This document shows positions 12,596 through 20,178 of a stretch of DNA of 39,709 nt, piece after piece. Position 1 is the stretch's first letter. Each line of letters opens with the position of its first letter. The DNA lies in contig JAEZYZ010000284.1 in NCBI GenBank assembly GCA_023418705.1, forward strand, positions 1 through 39,709, written 5' to 3'. The notes beneath the pieces are model-generated. The model ran no database searches. It was given only the letters and a program-made list of their open reading frames with translations, and was not told the origin of the DNA. Both the position numbers and the translations under genes were made by a program. The DNA comes from Pseudomonadota bacterium (GTDB lineage: Bacteria > Myxococcota_A > Polyangia > Polyangiales > Polyangiaceae).

Positions 12596-14338
12596 CTATT
12601 CTATCGGTCCGATCGTCAGCAGCGGCGGCTCGCCGGTGGCTTCGAAGCCGGGGTCGATGATCTGCTCGAGCCAGTAGAGCCGCGGGCGGACGCGGTGCCG
12701 GATGCTGCGCTTGGGCGTGCGGCGGGTCTCGAACTCCCAGGTGCGGAGGCTCGGTTTGCCGGGGTTGCCGACCAGCGCGAAGGGGAAGCCCGTGACCGGG
12801 TCGGTCTCGTAGACGAAGAACGAGTGATAGTGCATCACCTTTCGTTCACCCGGCTTTTCGAAGTTGGTGTAGCCGCGGATGACGACGATGTCGCCCGCGC
12901 GGTACTGCGCCGCGTGATCGAGCAGGTACTGCTGGACGCGCTCGCGGCGCCAGAGCGGGATCTGCTCCCGCTCGGGGATGTCCCGCACGGTGAACCACTC
13001 GGCGTGGTGACGCGCCAGCTCGATGAAGTCAGGCACTCTGCGCGGCAGCGGCTCCCCGTCGCGCGTGAACTCGAAGCGCCCCGCCGTGCGACCGCGCGGT
13101 TCGCCCTTCAGCGGCCACCAGCTCCCGGAGGCACGCTCGAAGGTGTCGGTGAGGAAGTCCACGCACACCTGAGGCACGAGCGGGCGCCCCAGCTTGTCGA
13201 ACAGGTGGTAGCGGTCGCCATTGAAGTCGAAGGAGTTTCGTCCGAGCCGGTAGGCGCTGAGCCAGTTCAAGCGCAAGATGCCGTCCTGCTGCCCCCATTC
13301 GCGACGCGGCTCGTCGAAAGGCAGCGCCTCTTCCACCTGGTCCCGGATCACGTCGCGCAGCTTCTCCGTCACCCGCAGCAGCCGCGCGCGCCGCTCGCGC
13401 AAGAGCGCCAGATCCTTGGCGTCTTCGGGCCGCACCCGCTCGCACTCGAGCGACAACCGCGCGCCCTCCGAGCGCAGCACCGTGGGGACCTCGATCCCGC
13501 CGTAGCGGAGGTTTGCCACCATCGCGTCGCCGGTCATGTGCACCGGCGTGAAGTGATCGAAGTGCAGCCGGTAGCGCAAGGAGCGCACGTCGCGCGCGAG
13601 CGGCGGTGGCGGCTCCCCTTTGCCAATCCGGTCGAGCAGGATGAGCTGCACCGGACGCCCCTGCTCGGGGCCGCTGGTGTAGACGTAGGTGCCGCCGCGG
13701 GTCCGCTCCGCGTCCAGCGTCTTGTCACCCCGCTGGATCCAGATCTTGGGAGCGTCGAACAGGTGGTGCGCGCGGACGTAGTAGATCAGCGCGTAGGCGA
13801 ACAGCGGATCCTCACTGTAGAGGTAGCCGTCTCTGAGCAGCGTGCCGCGGCCGATCTCAGGCACGAAGCGGAACGTCGCCAGGCGGCTCTTCAACAAGTC
13901 CCATGGATACTTGTTGGTGCCGAGCGCCCGGCGCAGGGCTCGGGCCGCCGGGGTCGCCTTTTCGTCCGGCTGCGGGGTGTCGACGAACAGCACGGGCTCG
14001 GTCTTGACCCGAGCGAGGATCTCGACGCGGCGGCGCTCGAAGCCGGGGGCTCCGGGCAGCGCCGGCTTCGAGAGCACGGCGTCCCGTTTCTCTTCACAGG
14101 CGCGGCGCGCGAGCTCCGCGGCGTCGGGCTCCTGCTGTACGGCCGCGGCCGCGTCCGCCAGCGCCGCCGCCGCGGCGTTTGCCAAGAGCGGTGAGCCCTG
14201 CTCTAGCGAGCTCTCGTCACACGCCGACGTGAGCAGCGACAACGCGAGCGCGGACAAACCACGGGAGACGGCGCCGCGACGCCGGCCGGCGCGAGCGGAG
14301 GTCGCAGAAAAGCACACGCTGTCGGATAGCGACCGCAT
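12596..14338 (-). CDS. Predicted lipoprotein, possible papain-like (NlpC/P60-type) C-terminal domain
   Basis: 580 aa; I do not recognise the family. The N-terminus is Arg-rich then hydrophobic (LSALALSLLTSAC), ending in a lipobox-like SAC with Cys40 followed by Asp-Glu, so lipid-anchored export is likely although the -3 residue is atypical. An Ala-rich segment (about 52-70) and a charged middle follow. The C-terminal third has QVCVDFLTDTF with Cys392, then GDIVVIRGYTN, then MHYHSFFVYE with His503 and His505. This Cys - GD(I/V) - His order resembles NlpC/P60 or CHAP-type cysteine peptidases and amidases, but the Cys-His distance (about 110 residues) is longer than usual. That assignment is inference with low confidence. 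The gene converges with rpoD and is followed upstream, on the same strand, by the ABC exporter with a 175-bp gap that shows no clear promoter. Confidence 0.65.
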   Translation of the reverse strand: MRSLSDSVCFSATSARAGRRRGAVSRGLSALALSLLTSACDESSLEQGSPLLANAAAAALADAAAAVQQEPDAAELARRACEEKRDAVLSKPALPGAPGFERRRVEILARVKTEPVLFVDTPQPDEKATPAARALRRALGTNKYPWDLLKSRLATFRFVPEIGRGTLLRDGYLYSEDPLFAYALIYYVRAHHLFDAPKIWIQRGDKTLDAERTRGGTYVYTSGPEQGRPVQLILLDRIGKGEPPPPLARDVRSLRYRLHFDHFTPVHMTGDAMVANLRYGGIEVPTVLRSEGARLSLECERVRPEDAKDLALLRERRARLLRVTEKLRDVIRDQVEEALPFDEPRREWGQQDGILRLNWLSAYRLGRNSFDFNGDRYHLFDKLGRPLVPQVCVDFLTDTFERASGSWWPLKGEPRGRTAGRFEFTRDGEPLPRRVPDFIELARHHAEWFTVRDIPEREQIPLWRRERVQQYLLDHAAQYRAGDIVVIRGYTNFEKPGERKVMHYHSFFVYETDPVTGFPFALVGNPGKPSLRTWEFETRRTPKRSIRHRVRPRLYWLEQIIDPGFEATGEPPLLTIGPIE

Positions 14339-14513
14339 GACAACATCATCCCCAGGGAGGCGCCGTCCAGCGCCGTCGACCCGTCACGTCGGTGCACGGG
14401 AGAACCTGCTCCGGCACCAGACATACAGCATGACATCGCTCAATGCGCTCGGCAATGTGCGCCGGTGTCGCCTGCCGCTCCTTCCGGGAGCGCGGGCGAC
14501 CCGCGCGTTCATC

Positions 14514-15650
14514 TCAACGCGATCGCCCAACGAGCAGGAAGCCCGCGCTCCAACCGAACACGCCCATCCCGAGCAACACCGCGCTCGGCAAGAGCAGCTC
14601 TTGCGCGCTGAACCCACGCCAGAGCGCGCCCTCCAGCGCCACGATGCCCCAGCGCACCGGGCTTACCACGCTGAGCGCGCGCAACCACTCCGGCATCAGC
14701 GACAACGGCACCATCGCACCGCCCAGCATCGCCAGCACCAAGAGCGTCGCCCAGCCTGCCCCTGCCACCGCCCGCTCGCTCCTGCCCAACCCCCCGAGCA
14801 ACATCATCAACCCGGCGAAACAAGCCGCGGTGCTCGAGACGGCCAGGACGATCCCCGAGGCGCCCTGCAGGCGCAGGTCCCAGCCGAGCCAGGCGAGCAA
14901 CATCAAGAGCGACACCGCCGCGACGCAGCTCGTGAAACAAGCCAGGGCCTTGCCGGCCAGCACCGAGGCGATGCTCATCGGCGCCGCCTGCAGGCGCCGC
15001 AGCGTGCCGCTCGTGCGCTCGTTCACCATGCCGACGGCGAAGCACGCCGCGCAGCCCATCAAGCCCCAAAGCAGCGCCGCCGGGAAGACCAGAGCGAACG
15101 CGGGCAGCTCCGCCCCGCGCGCCGCCAAGACGTCGATCTGCCGAAAGCCGACCTCGACCTGCTGATCTCCGAAGCGCAGCCGGCGCCGCGCCTCGGTGCT
15201 CGGCTGCCCGTCCCCCAGCTTGGCGAGCACCCCGAAGATCAGATCGCCCAGGTGCGCCACTTCGCGGCGACGGCTCGCTTCGGTGCCGATCTCGATCCGG
15301 GTCCGGCCGCCGTCGAGCAGCGCCTCGCCGAAGCCCTGGCTTACCCGAACGTACGCGGCGGCGTCCCCTCGCTGCACGTCGCGCGCCGCCTGCTGCCGGC
15401 TGCGCGCGCGCAGCTCGAGCCCGGTGTCGCGTGCGAGGGCGGCCGACAGGCGCTCCGAGTACGCCGAGCGATCCTCGTCCACGAACGCCAGCGTGAGCGA
15501 CGGCGTCTCGCGCTCCAGCGCTGCCGTCATCACGGCCCCGAAGAAGAGCGCAAACAGAAGCGGGAAGCCGAGCACCCAGAACAACGCCACGCGGTCGCGC
15601 AGCAGGAGCCGCAGGTCCTTCTTCGCGACCGTGATCGCCGCAGATCTCAT
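14514..15650 (-). CDS. ABC-2 type transporter permease
   Basis: 378 aa. One N-terminal membrane helix (about 23-45, FWVLGFPLLFALFFGAV) is followed by a large extracytoplasmic segment (about 50-175) and then five further helices, the ABC2_membrane_3 layout of drug, lipid or polysaccharide exporters (YhhJ/DrrB-like group). The NERTSGTLRRLQAAPMS motif after helix 2 is the family's conserved cytoplasmic E-x-x-x-G-T-x-x-x-L loop. The start ATG (15650-15648) overlaps the ATPase stop by 4 bp (TCAT on the plus strand), so the two are translationally coupled. An in-frame extension to 15926 lies within the ATPase gene and is rejected. The substrate cannot be told; divergence from the carotenoid operon allows, but does not show, a role with pigments or their glycosides. 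Confidence 0.9.
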   Translation of the reverse strand: MRSAAITVAKKDLRLLLRDRVALFWVLGFPLLFALFFGAVMTAALERETPSLTLAFVDEDRSAYSERLSAALARDTGLELRARSRQQAARDVQRGDAAAYVRVSQGFGEALLDGGRTRIEIGTEASRRREVAHLGDLIFGVLAKLGDGQPSTEARRRLRFGDQQVEVGFRQIDVLAARGAELPAFALVFPAALLWGLMGCAACFAVGMVNERTSGTLRRLQAAPMSIASVLAGKALACFTSCVAAVSLLMLLAWLGWDLRLQGASGIVLAVSSTAACFAGLMMLLGGLGRSERAVAGAGWATLLVLAMLGGAMVPLSLMPEWLRALSVVSPVRWGIVALEGALWRGFSAQELLLPSAVLLGMGVFGWSAGFLLVGRSR

Positions 15651-16429
15651 GAAGCGAGATCTCCCGCACGGGCGGACTGGCCGCCGTCGCGGCTGGCTTT
15701 CACCTCCGCCACGCCGCCGAACGCGACCAGCTTGCCGCCGTCCAGCACCGCGACCCGATCGCAGAGCGCTTCGACCTCCTCGAGCCGATGGGTGGACCAC
15801 ACCAACGTGACGCCGGCGCGTTTCAGCTCCCGCAGCCCCGCCAGGACCTGCGCGCGGCATTCGGCGTCGATGCCCACCGAGGGCTCGTCGAGCAGCACCA
15901 CCTGGGGCCGGTGCACGACGGCGCAAGCCAGGTTCAAACGCCGCTGCATGCCGCCCGAGAGCACGTTCGCCCGCCGGTTCGCCTGGGCCGACAGCTGGAC
16001 CAACCCGAGCGCCCCCTGCACGGCGGAGGTCAACGCTGCGCCTCGCAGCCCATAAAGGCGCGCGAAGAAGCTGAGGTTCTCTGCCACTGAGAGATCCCCG
16101 TAGACCGCAAGGGCCTGCGGGGCGAACCCGATCTTGCGCCGGACGGTCGGCTGCGTCGGATCACCGCCAGCCACCGAGACCCTGCCGCCATTGGCAGCGG
16201 CGAGCCCGGACATAAGCTCGATCAGTGAGCTCTTGCCGGCACCATTCGGCCCGATCAGTCCCAGCGCTTGCCCCGCCTGGAGCTCGAGGTCGACCGCGTC
16301 GACGGCGAGCAGCGATCCATATCGCTTGCTCACGCCTTGGAGTTGGATGGCGGGAGCGCGCTCGGCGCGGGCCTCCCCCACCGAAACCGGGCTCGAGGGA
16401 GGGAGCGCGGCGTCGGCCCGTTGTCTCAT
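15647..16429 (-). CDS. ABC transporter ATP-binding protein
   Basis: 260 aa. Complete nucleotide-binding domain: Walker A GPNGAGKS (60-67), Q-loop Gln105, signature LSGGMQ (157-162), Walker B VVLLDEP with catalytic Glu182, and H-loop His214. It powers the permease encoded immediately downstream and belongs to the CcmA/DrrA-like exporter group. The first 25 residues precede the domain and are not conserved in type. The ATG at 16429 could be leaderless from the promoter at 16436-16464, or a downstream GTG could be the real start. The first codons (ATG AGA CAA) contain one copy of the AGACAA direct repeat described for the divergent region. crtY starts 65 bp away in the opposite direction. Confidence 0.92.
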   Translation of the reverse strand: MRQRADAALPPSSPVSVGEARAERAPAIQLQGVSKRYGSLLAVDAVDLELQAGQALGLIGPNGAGKSSLIELMSGLAAANGGRVSVAGGDPTQPTVRRKIGFAPQALAVYGDLSVAENLSFFARLYGLRGAALTSAVQGALGLVQLSAQANRRANVLSGGMQRRLNLACAVVHRPQVVLLDEPSVGIDAECRAQVLAGLRELKRAGVTLVWSTHRLEEVEALCDRVAVLDGGKLVAFGGVAEVKASRDGGQSARAGDLAS

Positions 16430-16454
16430 CTTTGTCTAGTAATTTTTAGACAAA
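16421..16454. promoter_or_regulatory. Candidate operator (CarH?) between ABC exporter and crt operon
   Basis: TTTGTCTA (16431-16438) and TAGACAAA (16447-16454) form a perfect 8-8-8 inverted repeat. TTGTCT also occurs at 16421-16426 and 16432-16437, exactly 11 bp apart, the tandem spacing reported for Thermus CarH sites (pattern nnTnTACAn as I remember it). Half-sites here match with one or two substitutions. The repeat covers the -10 and spacer of the minus-strand promoter. Binding by the operon's own MerR protein is inference. Confidence 0.5.
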
Positions 16455-16464
16455 CTAGCGTCAA
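16436..16464 (-). promoter_or_regulatory. Candidate promoter for the ABC exporter genes
   Basis: On the minus strand TTGACG (16464-16459, 5/6) is followed after 17 bp by TACTAG (16441-16436, 3/6). The start would fall near 16429, the A of the ATPase ATG, suggesting a leaderless transcript. No equally good promoter is visible for crtY on the plus strand in the same 65 bp; an alternative-sigma promoter there cannot be excluded. Confidence 0.4.
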
Positions 16465-16494
16465 CCCCCCTGGACAGCCGGACCGGCCGCTCAC

Positions 16495-17649
16495 ATGATT
16501 TCCGCCGCCATGGAGGCCTTTTCGGTCGACTACGCGTTGGTGGGGGGCGGGCTGCAGAACGCGCTGTTGGCTTTATCCTTGCTGGCGAAGCGGCCCGACG
16601 CGTCCGTGCTGCTCATCGAGCGCGACACGATCGGCGGCAACCACGTCTGGTGCTTTCACGAGCACGACGTGCCCGCTTCATTGAAGGACGTGGTGGCGCC
16701 GCTCGTCAGCCGAAGCTGGCCCGACCACAGCGTGAGCTTCCCCCGGCTCGAACGCACCCTCGCGCAACGCTACAGCGCCGTTCATTGCAGAACCTTGCGG
16801 CACGTGCTCAGCGCGAGCGTGGCCGCCGCGCCGAACACTCGGCTGCTTCAGGCGACGGCGGTCGAGGTTGGGGCTCGCGAGGTACGCCTGGCCGACGGGC
16901 GGCGGATCGCTGCCAGGGTCGTGGTCGACGCGCGCGGCCCTCGACCAATGGAGCGCGACGCTGTCGGCTATCAAAAGTTTCTGGGGCTCGAGCTCGAGGC
17001 GGACCACGATCTGGAGGCTCCCGTGCTCATGGACGCGCGCGTGCCGCAGACCGACGGCATGCGCTTCTTCTACCTGCTGCCGCTCGACCCCGGTCGCTTG
17101 CTGATCGAGGACACCTACTTCTCCGACACGCCCAGGCTCGATCGCCGCGCGGCGCGCGCGTCCATCGCCGAGTACGCGGCCCGCCACGGCGTGCGTGTCC
17201 AGCGCACCCTGCGGGAGGAGGCGGGGGTGCTGCCGTTGCCGGGTCGCGCGCCGCGCCAAGCCGTCGGGCCCGAAGGGCCGCTGCGGGGCGGCTACGACGG
17301 CGGCTGGTTCCACCCCACCACCGGCTATTCATTCCCCCTCGCGCTGCGCCTGGCCGAGTGCGTCGCGCTGACCGCCCCCGAGCGCCTGCACGGCGCGCTG
17401 CGAGAGCTGTGTCGGCGGCATGCGAAACAAGCTCGCTTCGCCGCCCTGCTCAACCGCCTGCTGTTTCGGGCGTGCGACGCTCCCAACCGACGCAACGTGC
17501 TCGAGCGCTTCTACCGCCTCCCGGAGAGCACCATCTCCCGCTTCTATTCGCTTCAAACCACGGCCGCCGACCGACTGCGCATCGTCTGTGGCCGGCCACC
17601 AGAGGGCCTGTCGCTGGCCCGCGCCGCCGCCGAAGGGCTACCCGCATGA
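16495..17649 (+). CDS. crtY: Lycopene beta-cyclase, CrtY type
   Basis: 384 aa (Pantoea CrtY is 382-386). A membrane-associated flavoprotein that cyclizes lycopene ends to beta-rings. Seen: dinucleotide-binding VGGGLQNALLALSLL (16-30), GNHVWCFH (48-55), YQKFLGLELE, MDARVP...MRFFYLLPL, EDTYFSD, GVLPLPGRAP and FHPTTGYSFPLAL, which are the conserved CrtY blocks in the right order. It heads the pigment operon and overlaps crtE by 4 bp (ATGA, 17646-17649). No Shine-Dalgarno precedes ATG 16495; ATG 16510 is an alternative start. Myxococcus xanthus uses the unrelated heterodimeric CrtYc/CrtYd cyclase, so a monomeric CrtY here is a noteworthy difference. Whether it makes beta- or gamma-carotene cannot be told from sequence. 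Confidence 0.93.
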   Translation: MISAAMEAFSVDYALVGGGLQNALLALSLLAKRPDASVLLIERDTIGGNHVWCFHEHDVPASLKDVVAPLVSRSWPDHSVSFPRLERTLAQRYSAVHCRTLRHVLSASVAAAPNTRLLQATAVEVGAREVRLADGRRIAARVVVDARGPRPMERDAVGYQKFLGLELEADHDLEAPVLMDARVPQTDGMRFFYLLPLDPGRLLIEDTYFSDTPRLDRRAARASIAEYAARHGVRVQRTLREEAGVLPLPGRAPRQAVGPEGPLRGGYDGGWFHPTTGYSFPLALRLAECVALTAPERLHGALRELCRRHAKQARFAALLNRLLFRACDAPNRRNVLERFYRLPESTISRFYSLQTTAADRLRIVCGRPPEGLSLARAAAEGLPA

Positions 17650-18677
17650 GCACCGCCGCCATCGAGTTGAACGTTTGCCCGCCTTTGGTCGAGCTATTGA
17701 CGCGCCAGTTCTCGCCCGAGGGACTGCGCTCTAGCCTGTCGGCGCCGGCGGCCGAGGTGCCCGCCGAGCTGTGGGAGCAGGCGATCGCCGGTCCGCTGTC
17801 CGAGTTTTTGTCGCGACCTGGCAAAGAGGTGCGCCGTCGCGTCTTCGAGCTCGGCTGGCAGCTCGGTGACGGCAAGCGGACGCCGCCGCCGACGCTGAGC
17901 CTCTTGGTGGAGGTGCTGCACTCGGGCTCGCTCATCGTCGACGACATCGAGGACGGCTCGTCCTACCGGCGGGGCGCGCGCGCGCTGCACTGCGTGCACG
18001 GCGTGCCGCTGGCGCTCAACGCCGGGAGTTGGCTGTACTTCTGGCCCGCCGAGCTCTTGCGAACGCTCGATCTGCCGCCGGCGTTGGAGCTCGAGCTGCA
18101 CCGGGCGATCTCGCGCACGCTGCTGCAGGCTCACAGCGGGCAGGCCCTCGATCTGAGCGTGCGCGTCCAGGACCTCGAGCAAGCCGACGTTCCCCGGGTG
18201 GTGCACGCGATCACCACGCTGAAGACCGGCAGCCTGATGCGGCTGGCGGCCGAGGGCGGGGCGATCGCCGCCGGCGCCGAGGCCGCCGCGACGCGCGCCG
18301 CCGCGGAGTTCGGCGGCCAGCTCGGTGTGGGCCTGCAGATGCTCGACGACCTGAGCGGGATCGACGACCGCGCGCGCTGCCACAAAGGGCACGAAGATTT
18401 GCTGCTATCTCGAGCGACCTGGCCCTGGGCCTGGCTCGCCGAGTCCCTCCCGGCCAAGGCGTACGCCGAGGTCGTCGAGCTGCACCGGATGGTGGTGGCG
18501 CGCGACGCTCACCCGGAGGCGCTGGCCCGAGCGATGCGCGAACGGCTCGGCCCGGCGCGGCCCCGGGTGCACGCGACGCTCGACCGGGCGCTGCTCAAGA
18601 TCGGCGCGTTCGCGCGCCCGGCGCTGCTCCGGCAGCTGCGTGACGCGGTGGCGGCGCTGGAGAAGAGCTATGGTTGA
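17646..18677 (+). CDS. crtE: Geranylgeranyl diphosphate synthase (CrtE-like prenyltransferase)
   Basis: 343 aa. Trans-prenyl synthase fold: first Asp-rich motif D99-D100-I-E-D103 (IVDDIEDGSSYRRG) with Arg108-Arg109, and the second Asp-rich region at Asp234-Asp235 (LQMLDDLSGID). It condenses IPP with allylic diphosphates to give GGPP for CrtB; the operon position supports the C20 assignment. The second motif reads DDLSG rather than DDxxD, with the next Asp two residues later, and the following GK(x)TxP region is altered to LSRATWP. The enzyme may still be active since the first motif is intact, but its chain length or Mg binding could differ. ATG 17646 overlaps crtY, and the gene overlaps crtI by 8 bp. 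Confidence 0.88.
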   Translation: MSTAAIELNVCPPLVELLTRQFSPEGLRSSLSAPAAEVPAELWEQAIAGPLSEFLSRPGKEVRRRVFELGWQLGDGKRTPPPTLSLLVEVLHSGSLIVDDIEDGSSYRRGARALHCVHGVPLALNAGSWLYFWPAELLRTLDLPPALELELHRAISRTLLQAHSGQALDLSVRVQDLEQADVPRVVHAITTLKTGSLMRLAAEGGAIAAGAEAAATRAAAEFGGQLGVGLQMLDDLSGIDDRARCHKGHEDLLLSRATWPWAWLAESLPAKAYAEVVELHRMVVARDAHPEALARAMRERLGPARPRVHATLDRALLKIGAFARPALLRQLRDAVAALEKSYG

Positions 18678-20178
18678 ACCGCTCCCGGCCCGGGCCGCCG
18701 TGATCGGGAGCGGCTTCGGCGGCCTGGCCGCGGCGATTCGCTTGCAAGCGGCCGGCGTCCAGACGACCTTGTTCGAGGCGCGGGACAGACCAGGCGGTCG
18801 CGCCTACGTCTACGAGCAGGACGGCTTCGTGTTCGACGCCGGCCCCACCGTCATCACCGCCCCGGCGTGCATCGCCGACCTGTTCGAAGCCGCCGGGCGA
18901 CGCCAGCACGACTACGTCGAGCTGCTGCCCGTCACGCCGTTTTATCGCCTGGTCTGGAGCGACGGTGACGCCTTCGACTACACAGGCGATCGGGAGCGCA
19001 TGCTCGCGCAAATCCATGATCGCTGCCCGGCGGACGTGCACGGCTACGAGCGCTTCGTCGACTACACGCGGCAGGTTTTCCAGAAGGGTTACGTCGAGCT
19101 GGCGGCGGCCCCGTTCTTGCGCTTCTCCGACATGGTGCGCGTGGCGCCGCAGCTGGCGCGGCTGCGCGCCGACCGCTCGGTGTATGCGACGGTCGCCCGC
19201 TTCATCAAAGACGAGAAGCTCCGCCAGGCGCTCAGCTTCCATTCGCTGCTGGTCGGCGGGAACCCGTTCGAGACCAGCTCCATCTACACGCTCATCCACT
19301 ACCTGGAGCGCGAGTGGGGCGTGTACTTCCCAAGGGGCGGGACCGGGGCGCTGGTCAACGCGCTGGTGCGCCTGTTCGAAGAGCTCGGCGGCACCCTGCA
19401 CCTCGGCTGCCCGGTGCGGGGCGTCGAGCTGACGTCGTCCTCGAGTCGGCCCGTGCACCGCGTCGATTCGCCGCGGGGACCGATGGATTTCGACCTGGTC
19501 GTCTCCAACGCCGACGTCCACCACACCTACGCGCGCCTGTACCATCGGGAGCCGGCGGCGCGCCGGATGCAACGGCGGCTCGAGAGCTCGCGCTGGTCGA
19601 TGTCGCTGTTCGTGTTGTACTTCGGGACCGACCGCAGCTACGACATCTGCCACCATAGCGTGCTCTTCGGGCCCCGCTACCGCGAGCACTTGCAGGAGAT
19701 CTTCCACGGCGATCGGCTGCCCGACGACTTCAGCCTGTACCTGCACGCTCCGAGCGTGACCGACCGAACACTCGCACCGGAGGGCTCGGCGACCTTCTAC
19801 GTCCTCAGCCCGGTCCCCCACCTCGGCAACGCTCCCATCGATTGGGACCGCGCCGGGCCCGCCTACGCCGCGCGCCTGTTCGCCGGCCTCGAGCAGCTGC
19901 TGCCCAACCTGCGCCGCCACGTGGTCACCTGGCGCTGCTTTACCCCCACGGATTTCGAGCGCGAGCTCGCCGCCTACCAGGGCTCGGCGTTCTCGGTCGC
20001 GCCGACGCTCGGGCAGAGCGCCTGGTTTCGCCCACACAACCGCGACCCGAACATCCCAGGGCTGTATCTGGTGGGCGCCGGGACGCACCCGGGGGCCGGG
20101 CTGCCGGGGGTGATCAACTCGGCCAAGGCCACCGTCAACGTGGTGCTCGACGATCTCAGAAAGCAGGCGGCGGCATGA
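18670..20178 (+). CDS. crtI: Phytoene desaturase CrtI
   Basis: 502 aa, usual CrtI length. FAD-dependent desaturation of phytoene to lycopene at the membrane. An N-terminal Rossmann motif GSGFGGLAAAIRLQ begins at about residue 13, followed by FEARDRPGGRAYVYEQDG and FDAGPTVIT. The C-terminal FAD block is GLYLVGAGTHPGAGLPGV, the CrtI-type signature. ATG 18670 is chosen because GGAG lies 7 nt upstream and homology starts directly after it; an in-frame ATG at 18640 lies inside crtE. Overlaps crtE by 8 bp and crtB by 4 bp. It is the only desaturase in the operon, so a four-step bacterial CrtI is expected (inference), unlike Myxococcus, which uses two. Confidence 0.95.
   Translation: MVEPLPARAAVIGSGFGGLAAAIRLQAAGVQTTLFEARDRPGGRAYVYEQDGFVFDAGPTVITAPACIADLFEAAGRRQHDYVELLPVTPFYRLVWSDGDAFDYTGDRERMLAQIHDRCPADVHGYERFVDYTRQVFQKGYVELAAAPFLRFSDMVRVAPQLARLRADRSVYATVARFIKDEKLRQALSFHSLLVGGNPFETSSIYTLIHYLEREWGVYFPRGGTGALVNALVRLFEELGGTLHLGCPVRGVELTSSSSRPVHRVDSPRGPMDFDLVVSNADVHHTYARLYHREPAARRMQRRLESSRWSMSLFVLYFGTDRSYDICHHSVLFGPRYREHLQEIFHGDRLPDDFSLYLHAPSVTDRTLAPEGSATFYVLSPVPHLGNAPIDWDRAGPAYAARLFAGLEQLLPNLRRHVVTWRCFTPTDFERELAAYQGSAFSVAPTLGQSAWFRPHNRDPNIPGLYLVGAGTHPGAGLPGVINSAKATVNVVLDDLRKQAAA

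Noticed and set aside
16650..18677. A long open frame through crtY into crtE as a fused protein
   Set aside because: Upstream of 17646 it is an Arg/Pro-rich out-of-frame reading of crtY; the crtE start ATG 17646 is set by the ATGA overlap.
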